64,000 bases of DNA from Mangrovimonas cancribranchiae (GTDB taxonomy: Bacteria; Bacteroidota; Bacteroidia; Flavobacteriales; Flavobacteriaceae). Of the stretch, positions 9,520 through 19,101 are shown piece by piece (positions within the stretch are counted from its first letter, which is position 1; every line of letters begins with the position of its first letter). The position numbers and the translations under genes are program-made. Location: the NCBI RefSeq assembly GCF_037126245.1, contig NZ_CP136925.1, forward strand, positions 310,001 to 374,000, given 5' to 3'. The notes below the pieces were generated by a model, which worked only from the letters and a program-made list of their open reading frames with translations, was not told the DNA's origin and made no database searches.

Positions 9520-10288
9520 TAAAATTCCACGAGTTTAAAGTTTGAATAGTATGATGTGCAGTTAAATCAAATTGTACAGGAACAATAGAAACATAATTGT
9601 TGTTTAAAGCCCATTCATCGGTATCTTCACCATTGTCAAGATTAACAAATTTTCCTGTTAGCCAATAATAATCTTTGCCAAGAGGTGTTTGTCGTTTGTC
9701 AAATTCTTCAACCCAATTAGCTTTGGCTTGTCTGCACACTTTTATGCCTTTAATGTCATTAAAAGGTGTGTTTGGAAAATTAACATTTAATACAGTATCT
9801 TTAGGAATACCTTCGTTTAGCGCTTTTTTAACAATTTTAGTGGCAAAATGTTTGGCGGCTTCAAAATTAGCATTGTAATTATAGTCGCATAACGAAAACC
9901 CAATAGCGGGAATGCCTTCTATACCTGCTTCTAAAGCAGCACTCATGGTGCCAGAATAAATAACGTTGATTGAGGAGTTAGAACCATGATTTATGCCAGA
10001 AACACAAATGTCGGGCTTACGGTTTAAAATTTCTCTAACAGCAAGTTTTACACAATCAGCAGGTGTGCCAGAACAACTATACTCAGTTTGCGAACCATCG
10101 TCTATAGTAACACGTTCTAAATGTAATGTAGAATTTACTGTTATGGCGTGTCCCATACCGCTTTGTGGGCTATCTGGTGCAACAACAACAACCTCGCCTA
10201 TAGTTTTCATGGCAGTAATTAATGTGCGAATACCAGGAGCTGTTATGCCATCATCATTAGTGACTAGTATAAGAGGTTTTTTGGGCAT
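9512..10288 (-). CDS. surE: 5'/3'-nucleotidase SurE
   Basis: The 258-residue protein has the SurE signature LVTNDDGITAPGI near the N-terminus with the metal-binding Asp pair. It also carries APDSPQSGMGHAIT, the conserved SGINHGSN segment and YSGTMSAALEA. SurE is a divalent-metal-dependent phosphatase acting on nucleoside monophosphates and is cytoplasmic. It heads the minus-strand group surE, small membrane gene, lpxB, nlpC/p60, comEC. Its upstream region is shared with the divergent prc-like gene. Confidence 0.95.
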   Translation of the reverse strand: MPKKPLILVTNDDGITAPGIRTLITAMKTIGEVVVVAPDSPQSGMGHAITVNSTLHLERVTIDDGSQTEYSCSGTPADCVKLAVREILNRKPDICVSGINHGSNSSINVIYSGTMSAALEAGIEGIPAIGFSLCDYNYNANFEAAKHFATKIVKKALNEGIPKDTVLNVNFPNTPFNDIKGIKVCRQAKANWVEEFDKRQTPLGKDYYWLTGKFVNLDNGEDTDEWALNNNYVSIVPVQFDLTAHHTIQTLNSWNFNE

Positions 10289-10370
10289 TTTAAAGGCATT
10301 TAATTTATCAAGCTAAAATACATAAAATCTATTGTAAACTATGATTTTATCTTGTTTAACAAAAAATTAG

Positions 10371-10398
10371 TGCCAATAGGTTTTATTGGCATGGTTTT
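10371..10398. other. Hairpin with flanking T/A tracts in the surE/prc divergent region
   Basis: An 8-bp perfect stem (TGCCAATA pairing with TATTGGCA, loop GGTTT) is followed by a TTTTTT run on the plus strand. It is preceded by an A run, so it reads as a terminator-like structure in both directions. No gene ends here: surE starts to the left and the prc-like gene starts to the right. It may be an attenuator or processing element in the leader of the prc-like gene, or simply a bidirectional insulator. Function is inferred only. Confidence 0.5.
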
Positions 10399-10477
10399 TT
10401 CTTTAATTTAGTAATCTTATAAACTTAATTTAATATAAGTTTTCCGGCCTTTTTATTAAGCCAAATTAGTGTAAAAA

Positions 10478-12637
10478 ATGATGATAAGACTTATGAGAAG
10501 AAATTATAAAATTTTGATGTTGGTGTTGTTGTTAGCATTCGCATCATGCAGCTTTACGTCTAAAACCTTCGATAACCCTGATAGAGACAAATTATTAGTT
10601 CAGGTGATTACTTATGTGCTTGAACGCGGACATTTCGACCCTAAAGAGTTAAACGATAGTTTTTCTGAAGAGGTTTACCAAGATTATTTAGACCAGATAG
10701 ACCCACTAAAACGTTATTTTCTAAAATCAGATATTAAGGAATTTGAAGCCTATAAGTATCAAATAGACGATCAATTAAAACAGTTTGATATTTCGTTCTT
10801 TAACTTAACCAACGAACGGTTAATGAAACGCATTGAAGAAGCTAAAGTTATTTATAAAGATGTTTTAGAGAAGCCTTTTGATTATTCGGTAGATGAAGCC
10901 TATAGTTCTGATTACGAAAATCAAGATTATGCAAAAAATAGTCGCCAATTAAAAGAGCGTTGGAGAAAACAGCTTAAATTTAGCAACTTAGCTAATTACG
11001 ATGCCTTAATGCAAGAGCAGAAAAACTTAGAGGAAGATGAATCTGATGCTTCAGAAAAAGTTGTAAAAAAATCAGCAGCTGAAATAGAAAAGGAAGCCAG
11101 AGAGGAAACCTTAGAGTCTATCGATTTGTATTTTAATGACTATATAGACGATTTACAACGAAAAGATTGGTTTGCTATGTATGTTAATTCAATTGTTGAA
11201 GAGTTCGATCCGCATACCTTTTATTTTGCTCCAGAAGATAAAGATCGTTTCGATCAACAAATGTCTGGGAAATTGGAAGGTATAGGGGCGAGACTTCAAA
11301 AGCGTATGGATAACACCAAAATAGTCGAGCTTATTTCTGGTGGGCCAGCATGGCGAGGGAAAGAACTGGAAGTTGGCGATGTTATTATGAAAGTACGTCA
11401 AGAAGATGAAGATCAGCCAGTAAATATTGTTGGCATGCGATTAGACGACGCCATAAAATTAATTAAAGGTCCTAAAGGCACTAAGGTAATTTTAACAGTA
11501 AAAAAAGTAGATGGAACGGTGGAAGATATCACTATAACTAGAGATGTTGTAGAACTAGAAGAAACTTATGCCAAATCGTCTATAGTTAAGAAAAACGATA
11601 AAACATTTGCGGTAATTAATCTGCCTAAGTTTTATGTGGATTTTGAAAATTACAAAAACAGAAATGCTGCTTCAGATATTAAAAAAGAAATCGAACGCCT
11701 TAAAGAAGCTGGTATGGAAGGCTTGGTGTTAGACTTAAGAAATAATGGAGGTGGTTCACTACAAACCGTTGTAGATATTGCTGGATTGTTTATAAAAGAC
11801 GGTCCAATTGTTCAAGTAAGATCTACAGGCGAACCTAAAGAGGTTTTAAAAGATAAAGACAAATCTATTATTTGGGATGGACCTTTAGTTATTATGGTAA
11901 ACGAACTGTCAGCCTCAGCATCAGAGATTTTAGCAGCAGCCATGCAAGATTATAAAAGAGCTATTATTATAGGAAGCAGACAAACCTATGGCAAAGGAAC
12001 GGTGCAAAATATTTTTGACTTAAACCGAATTGTTAAAAACAATAGAAATGGCGATTTAGGCGCGCTTAAATTAACCACACAAAAGTTTTATCGTGTAAGT
12101 GGCGGATCGACACAATTGGAAGGTGTTAAAAGTGATGTTGTTGTGCCAGATAGATATTCTTACATTGATATAGGAGAGAAAGATCAGGAAAATCCATTAC
12201 CATACGATAAAATTGCTTCTGTAGAACATACCTATTGGGATAATTATTACGATTATGACAACGCTATTAAAAACAGCGAACAACGTATGATTAATAATGA
12301 GCAGCTAAAACTTATTAATGAAAACGCTTTATGGGTTAAAGAACGAATGGATGAAACGCATCATTCATTAAATTATAATGCTTATAAAGCTAAACTAGAT
12401 GAAAACGAAAAAATAGCTGAGCGTTTTGATAAACTTAACGATTACAAAACAAACTTGACGTTTGAGTCGTTACCTTACGAGCAAAATATGTTTTTAAAAG
12501 ACACCGTTTTAAAAGATAAACGCGATCGTTGGCATAAAAGCTTGAGTAAAGACGTGTACATAGAAGAGGCCTTGAATGTTTTAGAAGACTTAAAGCTTTC
12601 CTACTCTATAAATAAAGTAGCTACGGTAAAGGACTAA
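10478..12637 (+). CDS. Carboxy-terminal processing protease (Prc/Tsp type, S41), lipoprotein
   Basis: A 719-residue protein with an N-terminal lipobox FASC (Cys24), suggesting it is anchored to the envelope. It has a Prc-type N-terminal helical region, a PDZ domain at about residues 260-355, and the S41 protease core. The catalytic dyad is in the ELSASASEILAAAMQDY segment (Ser480) and in TYGKGTVQ (Lys506), followed by a DUF3340-like C-terminal part. The family degrades or trims envelope proteins at their C-termini. The chosen start begins ATGATGATAAGA; an internal ATG at residue 6 also gives a good lipoprotein signal. The gene is followed 7 bp later by an ABC permease gene. Confidence 0.94.
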   Translation: MMIRLMRRNYKILMLVLLLAFASCSFTSKTFDNPDRDKLLVQVITYVLERGHFDPKELNDSFSEEVYQDYLDQIDPLKRYFLKSDIKEFEAYKYQIDDQLKQFDISFFNLTNERLMKRIEEAKVIYKDVLEKPFDYSVDEAYSSDYENQDYAKNSRQLKERWRKQLKFSNLANYDALMQEQKNLEEDESDASEKVVKKSAAEIEKEAREETLESIDLYFNDYIDDLQRKDWFAMYVNSIVEEFDPHTFYFAPEDKDRFDQQMSGKLEGIGARLQKRMDNTKIVELISGGPAWRGKELEVGDVIMKVRQEDEDQPVNIVGMRLDDAIKLIKGPKGTKVILTVKKVDGTVEDITITRDVVELEETYAKSSIVKKNDKTFAVINLPKFYVDFENYKNRNAASDIKKEIERLKEAGMEGLVLDLRNNGGGSLQTVVDIAGLFIKDGPIVQVRSTGEPKEVLKDKDKSIIWDGPLVIMVNELSASASEILAAAMQDYKRAIIIGSRQTYGKGTVQNIFDLNRIVKNNRNGDLGALKLTTQKFYRVSGGSTQLEGVKSDVVVPDRYSYIDIGEKDQENPLPYDKIASVEHTYWDNYYDYDNAIKNSEQRMINNEQLKLINENALWVKERMDETHHSLNYNAYKAKLDENEKIAERFDKLNDYKTNLTFESLPYEQNMFLKDTVLKDKRDRWHKSLSKDVYIEEALNVLEDLKLSYSINKVATVKD

Positions 12638-12644
12638 GACTTTT

Positions 12645-13730
12645 ATGAGTCGCGAATCAAATTCATTAACAGCATTAGCGCTCCAAAAATTCAAACGTAA
12701 TTTTTGGGGCGTTTTTAGTTTCCTATTTGTGGTTCTAATAGGGCTAATTTCAATATTTGCTTACGTTGTTGCGCCAGATAATTCGGAGCATGCAAACCAA
12801 ATGCATCTTTCTATACATTCAAAAAATCCTGGATTTAAAGTTGATATGTTAACTGTTCCATCGGCAGTAAATACAAATCAAAATACTTTTAATGAATGGT
12901 TTTTTGGAGTGAAAAATTTAGATGAAGAAATTCCTATTTCATATTATAACATACAAAACGACACGCTTTTTTATAAAGAATATGTATCTGATGGATTAGA
13001 GGCAGAAGAAAAGCACATCGTATTCTCTTCAGGAAAGTTAAAACCTTATGTGAAACAAAAAACCTTTCTTTTTGGGACTGATAAATATGGAAGAGATATG
13101 TTAAGCCGTATTTTAGTAGGCGCAAGAATTTCTTTTTTTATCGGTTTTGTAGCGGTCTTTATTTCTTTAGTTGTGGGCATTTTATTAGGAAGCCTTGCTG
13201 GGTATTATGGCGGTAAAGTTGATGCTGTAATTATGTGGTTAATAAATGTAACATGGTCTATACCTACATTACTGTTAGTAATAGCAATAACCTTAGCATT
13301 AGGCAAAGGGTTTTGGCAAGTTTTTATAGCAGTTGGGTTAACCATGTGGGTAGAAGTGGCACGTGTGGTTAGAGGGCAAGTAATGAGTGCGAAAAATATG
13401 CAGTATATAACGGCAGCAAAAGCTTTGGGGTATAAAGACGTTAGAATAATACTTAAGCATATATTACCTAATATTATGGCGCCAGTTATTGTAATTTCAG
13501 CTGCTAATTTTGCAGCAGCCATTTTAATTGAAAGCGGATTGAGTTTTTTAGGGATTGGCGCACAACCACCAATGGCAAGTTGGGGCGCTATGATAAAAGA
13601 TCACTATAATTATATTATTCTTGGGAAACCTTATTTAGCATTAATTCCTGGATTGTGTATTATGAGTTTGGTTATGGCGTTTATGCTTATAGGAAATGCA
13701 TTGCGAGATGCTTTGGAAGTGAAAACTTAA
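12645..13730 (+). CDS. ABC transporter permease, OppC/DppC type
   Basis: The 361-residue inner-membrane protein has an N-terminal membrane segment followed by a long periplasmic region (about residues 45-140). The BPD-type permease domain follows, with the EAA loop visible as AAKALGYKDVRIILKHILPN, the contact site for the ATPase. The C-terminal half contains SGLSFLGIGAQPPMASWG, characteristic of OppC/DppC. It probably imports oligopeptides, but no OppB, ATPase or binding protein is adjacent, so the partners are encoded elsewhere. It lies 7 bp after the prc-like gene. Confidence 0.88.
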   Translation: MSRESNSLTALALQKFKRNFWGVFSFLFVVLIGLISIFAYVVAPDNSEHANQMHLSIHSKNPGFKVDMLTVPSAVNTNQNTFNEWFFGVKNLDEEIPISYYNIQNDTLFYKEYVSDGLEAEEKHIVFSSGKLKPYVKQKTFLFGTDKYGRDMLSRILVGARISFFIGFVAVFISLVVGILLGSLAGYYGGKVDAVIMWLINVTWSIPTLLLVIAITLALGKGFWQVFIAVGLTMWVEVARVVRGQVMSAKNMQYITAAKALGYKDVRIILKHILPNIMAPVIVISAANFAAAILIESGLSFLGIGAQPPMASWGAMIKDHYNYIILGKPYLALIPGLCIMSLVMAFMLIGNALRDALEVKT

Positions 13731-13745
13731 AAAGGTTATTAAAGG

Positions 13746-14351
13746 TTAAGAAGGTTTAATAGAATTATTAATATCCTCAATATAATTTAAAAGCTCATCT
13801 TTACCCATATCTTTTGTAGAGGAAGTTATAAAGTGGTTTGGCATCTCCTCCCAGTATTCTAGCATGATGGTTCTGTAATCGTTAATATGGTTTTCTATGG
13901 CTTTAGGTCTTAGTTTATCAGCCTTTGTGAAAATAATAGAAAACGGAATCATGTTTTCGCCTAGCCATTGCATGAATTCTAAATCGATTGGCTGAGGTTT
14001 ATGTCTAATATCTACTAAAACAAAGGCGCTAACCAGTTGTTTGCGTTTTTCAAAATACTGTGTAATAAACTTTTGAAATGTTTTTTTAGTGCTCTTTGAA
14101 ACTCGCGCATAGCCATAACCGGGTAAATCAACTAAATGCCAATTTTTATTAATTAAAAAGTGATTAATTAATTGTGTTTTTCCAGGTTTTCCAGAGGTTT
14201 TGGCGAGCTTTTTTCGGTTAGTAAGCATATTTATCAACGACGACTTGCCTACGTTACTTCGTCCAATAAAAGCGTACTCCGGTAAATTTGTATTTGGACA
14301 TTTACTGACTTCAGAATTACTTATAACAAACTCTGCTGTTTTAATTTCCAT
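13746..14351 (-). CDS. engB: Ribosome-biogenesis GTPase YihA/EngB
   Basis: A 201-residue protein from the ATG at 14351, which I prefer to the ATG at 14393: the earlier start adds 14 unconserved residues and would overlap the upstream gene by 32 bp. G1 is [10 protein letters not shown]3 is DLPGYG and G4 is TKAD, the standard order for the TrmE-Era-EngA-YihA-Septin-like GTPases. EngB acts in 50S subunit assembly in the cytoplasm and is generally essential. It follows the alpha/beta hydrolase gene on the minus strand with a 10-bp gap and converges on the OppC-type gene. Confidence 0.94.
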   Translation of the reverse strand: MEIKTAEFVISNSEVSKCPNTNLPEYAFIGRSNVGKSSLINMLTNRKKLAKTSGKPGKTQLINHFLINKNWHLVDLPGYGYARVSKSTKKTFQKFITQYFEKRKQLVSAFVLVDIRHKPQPIDLEFMQWLGENMIPFSIIFTKADKLRPKAIENHINDYRTIMLEYWEEMPNHFITSSTKDMGKDELLNYIEDINNSIKPS

Positions 14352-14361
14352 GGTTGCTTTT

Positions 14362-15126
14362 TTAAAACTGCCTTTTTGTAAGCCACTTTTCAAGAATACT
14401 ATTAAATTCTTCTGGGTGTTCCATCATAGCAGCGTGACCACATTTGTCTATCCAAAATAAATCAGAATCTGGTAAAAGCTCGTTAAATTCTTCGGCCACT
14501 TCAGGAGGTGTTACCGTATCGTTTTTGCCCCAAATAATACAAGTTGGTGTATGCATATTTGGGAGGTCTTTAGACATGTTGTGTCTAATCGCACTTTTAG
14601 CAATGGCAAGTGTTTTTATTAGTTTATTTCGGTCGTTAACCGTTTCGTAAACTTCGTCTACAATCTCTTTAGTAGCAACTTCAGGATCGTAAAATACATC
14701 TTGCGCTTTCTTTTTAATAACTTCGTAATCGCTACGTTTTGTGTAGCCACTTCCCATAGCGCTTTCATAAAGCCCCGAACTTCCAGTTATAATAAGAGCT
14801 TTGACTTTTTTAGGAAACATTTTTGTGTGGTAAAGACCTATGTGTCCACCAAGCGAGTTACCTAATAAAATAACTTCATCAAATCCTTTGAATTCAATAA
14901 AATCATGTAAATACTTGGCAAAGCTTTTTACATTGGTTTTTAATAAGGACATGGTGTATATAGGGAGTTCAGGAATAATAACTTTATACCCTTTTTGGCT
15001 AAAGTGTGAAGTAACAGAGTCGAAATTACTTAATCCGCCCATCAACCCATGAAGCACGATAATAGGTGTGCCTTCTCCGACTTCTATGTAGCTGTAATCT
15101 TTCTCTTTTTTTAGTCTATGCGCCAT
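14362..15126 (-). CDS. Alpha/beta hydrolase
   Basis: A 254-residue single-domain alpha/beta hydrolase. The oxyanion-hole segment is VLHGLMGG, the nucleophile elbow is GNSLGGH, the acid lies in WGKNDTVTP and the histidine in [13 protein letters not shown]. The fold and triad are clear but the substrate is not. It is probably an esterase-like or C-C hydrolase-like enzyme. It is the first gene of a two-gene minus-strand unit with engB and is divergent from mraZ. Confidence 0.88.
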   Translation of the reverse strand: MAHRLKKEKDYSYIEVGEGTPIIVLHGLMGGLSNFDSVTSHFSQKGYKVIIPELPIYTMSLLKTNVKSFAKYLHDFIEFKGFDEVILLGNSLGGHIGLYHTKMFPKKVKALIITGSSGLYESAMGSGYTKRSDYEVIKKKAQDVFYDPEVATKEIVDEVYETVNDRNKLIKTLAIAKSAIRHNMSKDLPNMHTPTCIIWGKNDTVTPPEVAEEFNELLPDSDLFWIDKCGHAAMMEHPEEFNSILEKWLTKRQF

Positions 15127-15152
15127 TAATCAGTTAGTCTTTTCGTAAAAAA

Positions 15153-15160
15153 CAAATATA
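15153..15160 (-). promoter_or_regulatory. Bacteroidota -7 element for the alpha/beta hydrolase-engB unit
   Basis: Read on the minus strand this is TATATTTG, a perfect match to the TAnnTTTG element, 26 bp upstream of the hydrolase start codon. No well-spaced TTTG -33 box is seen. Confidence 0.45.
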
Positions 15161-15346
15161 GTCAAATCATTCAAAAAATCTACAATTATTGGTTTCGGTG
15201 TTTTTGTTATTTCTTTTAAAGCTGTTAATAAATAGTTTAGGGTGCCTTTTTACAGCTTTAAGGTGTTTGAAAATCAGTGTTTAAAGAAATTTTCATTGAG
15301 ATAAAAACGACATATTCCTGCGGTTAATCGAAAAATTATCAACAAA

Positions 15347-15372
15347 GTGGTAAAATGTGGTAAAATGTGGTA
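15347..15372 (+). promoter_or_regulatory. Putative MraZ operator: three GTGGTAAAAT-type repeats at 10-bp spacing
   Basis: GTGG occurs at 15347, 15357 and 15367, exactly one helical turn apart, in the context GTGGTAAAAT, GTGGTAAAAT, GTGGTATATT. MraZ proteins of other bacteria bind triple direct repeats with a GTGG/GTGT core at 10-bp spacing upstream of mraZ. The repeats lie in the -33 region of the putative mraZ promoter, so autorepression by promoter occlusion is a natural inference. Confidence 0.75.
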
Positions 15373-15382
15373 TATTTTTCGA

Positions 15383-15390
15383 TATATTTG
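15383..15390 (+). promoter_or_regulatory. Putative -7 element of the dcw operon promoter
   Basis: TATATTTG matches the Bacteroidota TAnnTTTG element and lies 22 bp before the mraZ start codon. The expected -33 position is occupied by the GTGG repeats rather than by a TTTG box. A transcription start a few bases downstream would give a very short leader. Confidence 0.55.
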
Positions 15391-15412
15391 AATTTCAAAG
15401 ATCGAACTGCTT

Positions 15413-15880
15413 TTGAACTCATTAATAGGAACATACGAATGTAAAGCTGATGCCAAAGGAAGGCTCATGCTTCCTGCTGCGCTAAAAAAGCAGTTGGCAG
15501 ACGTGCTTCAGGATGGGTTTGTTTTAAAGCGGGCGGTGTTTCAGCCTTGCTTGGAGCTTTATCCAATGGCAGAGTGGGAATTGTTAATGCAGAAAGTAAA
15601 CAAGCTAAATCGTTTTAAGAAAAAGAATAACGATTTTATTAGGCGCTTTACAGCTGGTGTTAAGCTGGTGGAGGTGGATAGTACAGGGCGTTTGTTAATC
15701 CCTAAGGACTTAGTTGTTTTTGCGGGGATTTCAAAAAATACAGTGGTTTCATCGGCGGTTAATATTCTTGAAATTTGGGATAAAGAACGCTATGAAACTG
15801 CTATTGATGATGCGGCAATGGACTTTGCTGATTTAGCTGAAGAAGTAATGGGTCAAGACGAGGAAGATGGAATATCATAA
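15413..15880 (+). CDS. mraZ: Transcriptional regulator MraZ
   Basis: A 155-residue protein starting at a TTG codon, chosen because the conserved N-terminus NSLIGTYECKADAKGRLMLP begins immediately after it. Two SpoVT-AbrB-type half-domains are marked by DAKGRLMLP and DSTGRLLIP. MraZ forms a ring-shaped multimer that binds direct repeats upstream of its own operon and represses dcw genes in other bacteria. The three GTGG repeats just upstream fit that. It overlaps rsmH by 14 bp, indicating coupled translation. Confidence 0.95.
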   Translation: MNSLIGTYECKADAKGRLMLPAALKKQLADVLQDGFVLKRAVFQPCLELYPMAEWELLMQKVNKLNRFKKKNNDFIRRFTAGVKLVEVDSTGRLLIPKDLVVFAGISKNTVVSSAVNILEIWDKERYETAIDDAAMDFADLAEEVMGQDEEDGIS

Positions 15881-16778
15881 TCCAGTGTTGCTTAAAGAAA
15901 CCGTTGATGGATTAAACATTCAAGAAGATGGTGTTTATGTGGATGTAACCTTTGGTGGCGGTGGACATAGTAGGGAGATTTTAAAGCGTTTGGGAGAGAA
16001 AGGGAAATTGTTTGCTTTCGATCAGGATTTAGATGCGTTAAAAAATGAAATTGAGGATGATAGATTTACGTTGATTAATGAAAATTTTAGATACATGAAT
16101 CGCTTCTTGAGGCTTTATGGTGTAAAGAAAGTAGATGGTGTTTTAGCCGATTTTGGTGTGTCATCACACCAGTTCGACAAGCCGGAGCGTGGGTTTTCAA
16201 CAAGATTTGATGCAGAGTTAGATATGCGAATGAATCAAAACGATAAATTATCGGCATTTCATGTGGTTAATGAGTATGAAGAAAAACATTTAGCATCTGT
16301 TTTAAAGCAATATGGAGAATTGCGTCAAGCACCAGCAATGGCAAGAAGTATTGTTCATTTTAGAAAAGATCAAGAAATAAAAACAGGAGAGCGTTTAAAG
16401 CAAGCGTTAGCAAAGTTTTTAGGGCATAAAAAAGAGAATAAAATACTGGCTCAAATATATCAAGCTATTCGAATTGAGGTAAATCAAGAGCTTGAAGTTA
16501 TTAAGGAGTTTTTAATTCAAGTGCCGCAACTTTTAAAGCCTCATGGACGCTTAAGTGTGATTTCGTATCACTCGTTAGAGGACCGTTTAGTAAAGCGATT
16601 TATAAGAAATGGCATGTTTGAAGGAGAGCCAGAGCGTGATATATATGGCAATTTTGAAGTGCCTTTAAAAAAAGTAGGGAAGTTAATCGTGCCTTCAAGA
16701 GAAGAGATTGCAATGAATAGCCGTGCAAGAAGTGCAAAATTACGAATAGCAGAAAAGGTGCCGTTAAGTGAAAAGTAG
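15867..16778 (+). CDS. rsmH: 16S rRNA (cytosine-1402-N4)-methyltransferase RsmH
   Basis: A 303-residue SAM-dependent methyltransferase (formerly MraW) with the SAM-binding DVTFGGGGHS motif near residue 30. It also has GVLADFGVSSHQFDKPERGFS and, near the C-terminus, VISYHSLEDRLVKRF. It methylates C1402 of 16S rRNA in the cytoplasm. It overlaps mraZ by 14 bp and ftsL by 11 bp. Length is normal. Confidence 0.96.
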   Translation: MEYHNPVLLKETVDGLNIQEDGVYVDVTFGGGGHSREILKRLGEKGKLFAFDQDLDALKNEIEDDRFTLINENFRYMNRFLRLYGVKKVDGVLADFGVSSHQFDKPERGFSTRFDAELDMRMNQNDKLSAFHVVNEYEEKHLASVLKQYGELRQAPAMARSIVHFRKDQEIKTGERLKQALAKFLGHKKENKILAQIYQAIRIEVNQELEVIKEFLIQVPQLLKPHGRLSVISYHSLEDRLVKRFIRNGMFEGEPERDIYGNFEVPLKKVGKLIVPSREEIAMNSRARSAKLRIAEKVPLSEK

Positions 16779-17085
16779 ACTTCATAACATATTAAAAGGG
16801 AAGTTTCTAGTAAGTGAAGATGCTTTTAAAAACTGGCGTATGATTTTGTTTTTATCGTTGCTGGCTTTGGTAATGATAGCGAGTTCACACAGCGCAGATA
16901 GGAAAGTGCACGATATAGCAAAGCTTAAAGATGAGGTGAAAGAGCTGCACTCCATGTTTGTAGAAGGGAGAAGCGAGTTAATGCGGTTGAAAAAAGAGAC
17001 TGTTGTAGAGTTAAAAATGAAAGAGAAGGGGATTTATATTTCAGAAATCCCGCCAACAAAAATTATAGTTAAATCTAGTAAATAG
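16768..17085 (+). CDS. ftsL: FtsL-like cell-division protein
   Basis: A 105-residue bitopic protein: a short basic cytoplasmic tail, one transmembrane helix at about residues 25-42, then a periplasmic heptad-like helical region (about residues 50-85). This matches FtsL in topology and size; primary sequence is poorly conserved in this family. Position between rsmH and ftsI is the canonical ftsL slot. The starting ATG overlaps the end of rsmH, and a TTG-started ftsI follows after 6 bp. Confidence 0.85.
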   Translation: MKSRLHNILKGKFLVSEDAFKNWRMILFLSLLALVMIASSHSADRKVHDIAKLKDEVKELHSMFVEGRSELMRLKKETVVELKMKEKGIYISEIPPTKIIVKSSK

Positions 17086-17091
17086 TTCAAC

Positions 17092-19101
17092 TTGGCAGTA
17101 AACGAGAAGAACATATTAAATCGGTTGTATTTTATTGCGGGATGTATGTTCATCTTCGCGCTACTAATTGTGTTTAAATTGTTAACAATTCAATTAGTTC
17201 ATGGCGATGAATACAAAAGTATGGCCGATGACCGTTTGGTGAAAAATGTGGTTATTCCAGCGAATAGAGGAAATATTTACTCTGTAGATGGTAATCTTTT
17301 AGCAACATCAATACCAAAATACGATATTCTTATCGATGCGGTAACGCCAACAAACAAACGATTTGAAGAAAACATAAAAGGGCTTTGCGATTCGCTTTCG
17401 GTATATTCCGGAAAGTCTTCAGCTTATTATCAGAAAAAACTACGACATGCAAGAGCGGTTAAAAACAGGTATTATCCGCTTGTGAGAAATGTAGGGTATT
17501 CCGATTATATGCGATTTAGAAGTTTTCCTTTATTGAACTTGGGGGCGTTTAAAGGCGGATTAATAGTCGAGCAAACCACTAAGCGCGAATATCCAATGGG
17601 TGGCGTAGCGCAAAGAACCATTGGTTACGAAAGAGTAGATGAAGAAGGGAATGTCACCCGGCCAGGATTAGATGGTGCTTTTGGTGCTAAATATTTAAGA
17701 GGCGTTGATGGTAAACGTTTAAAGCAACGCATAGGGAAAGGACAATGGAAGCCTATTGTAGATTATAATCAAGTTGAGCCAAAGGACGGTTACGATGTTT
17801 ATACTACCATTAGTAGTAATATACAAGACATTGCGCACCATTCTTTGTTACAACAATTAGAGTATTATAAAGCCGAGCATGGTTGTGTGGTTGTTATGGA
17901 GGTTAAAACAGGAGAGGTTAGAGCGATATCAAACCTAGCGAGAACAGAAAATGGGAATTATTACGAAAAACGAAACTATGCCGTTTGGGAATCGCACGAA
18001 CCAGGGTCTACATTTAAAACCATGGCGCTTATGGTGGCGCTAGAAGATAAGGTGGTTGATACGGCAACAGTTATAGACACTAAAAAAGGACGTAAGCAAT
18101 TTTATCGAAGATATATTACAGATTCTAAACATGGTGGCTATGGTAAAATATCTGTTGCAAGAACTTTAGAGGTGTCTTCTAATATTGGAATGGCAACTTT
18201 GGTAGATGATAATTATTCAAAAAATCCAGAAAAGTTCCTATCTCGTTTAAGTTCTTGGGGGTTAGATAAACCAATAGGCTTGCCTATTATTGGGGAAGGG
18301 AAACCAGTTATTCCTAAACCAGGAGACAAGCTGTGGAGTAAAAATGCATTGCCTTCTATGGCATATGGATATAACCTGCGTTTAACCCCATTGCAAACAT
18401 TAACATTTTATAATGCTATTGCGAATGATGGTGTTATGGTGAAGCCTCGATTTATTAAAGAAGTGAAAGAGCTTAATAGAGAGGTTGAAAAATTTGACAA
18501 GCAGGTGGTAAATAATAGAATATGCTCCGAGGAAACCCTGTATCAAATGCAAGATATTTTAAAACATGTAGTAGAAAGAGGTACCGGGAGGTCGTTGTAT
18601 TCGCCGTATTTCTCCATGGCTGGAAAAACAGGAACTGCTAAGTCCGAATATTGGATGAAAGACTGGAGTGAAAATCCAAGGTATGTGTCATCATTTGCGG
18701 GGTATTTTCCTGCCGAAAACCCAAAATACTCGTGTATCGTTATTATACATAAACCAAGTGTTAAAAAGGGATATTATGGTGCAGATGTTTCTGGACCAGT
18801 CTTTAAACGTATTGCACAAAAAATATTTACCGAAACACCTATTGTAGATGAGTTAGAAACTTTAACGATTAAAAATGCGCTAGCTGAAAAAAGCTATCAA
18901 AGTTATTTTGATACGGCGCAAACCTATAAAACCATCATGCCAAGTGTTGTAGGAATGCCTTTAATGGATGCAATCTCTTTATTAGAAAATATGGATGTTG
19001 ATATAAAAGTTATGGCTTCAGGGGAAGGGATTGTAGAGTCGCAATCCGTATCAAGAGGAACAAAATTAAAAGCAAATCAAACAGTTGTAATTAAAGCATG
19101 A
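17092..19101 (+). CDS. ftsI: Division-specific penicillin-binding protein (FtsI/PBP3 type) with one PASTA domain
   Basis: The 669-residue class B PBP uses a TTG start. An N-terminal membrane anchor (about residues 12-35) is followed by the dimerisation domain, with NRGNIYSVDGNLLATS near residue 58. The transpeptidase domain follows: SxxK motif STFK at residues 306-309, SSN in LEVSSNIGMA, and KTGT in AGKTGTAKSE. A single PASTA domain closes the protein (about residues 612-669). It cross-links septal peptidoglycan in the periplasm together with FtsW. It overlaps murE by 4 bp (ATGA). Confidence 0.95.
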   Translation: MAVNEKNILNRLYFIAGCMFIFALLIVFKLLTIQLVHGDEYKSMADDRLVKNVVIPANRGNIYSVDGNLLATSIPKYDILIDAVTPTNKRFEENIKGLCDSLSVYSGKSSAYYQKKLRHARAVKNRYYPLVRNVGYSDYMRFRSFPLLNLGAFKGGLIVEQTTKREYPMGGVAQRTIGYERVDEEGNVTRPGLDGAFGAKYLRGVDGKRLKQRIGKGQWKPIVDYNQVEPKDGYDVYTTISSNIQDIAHHSLLQQLEYYKAEHGCVVVMEVKTGEVRAISNLARTENGNYYEKRNYAVWESHEPGSTFKTMALMVALEDKVVDTATVIDTKKGRKQFYRRYITDSKHGGYGKISVARTLEVSSNIGMATLVDDNYSKNPEKFLSRLSSWGLDKPIGLPIIGEGKPVIPKPGDKLWSKNALPSMAYGYNLRLTPLQTLTFYNAIANDGVMVKPRFIKEVKELNREVEKFDKQVVNNRICSEETLYQMQDILKHVVERGTGRSLYSPYFSMAGKTGTAKSEYWMKDWSENPRYVSSFAGYFPAENPKYSCIVIIHKPSVKKGYYGADVSGPVFKRIAQKIFTETPIVDELETLTIKNALAEKSYQSYFDTAQTYKTIMPSVVGMPLMDAISLLENMDVDIKVMASGEGIVESQSVSRGTKLKANQTVVIKA

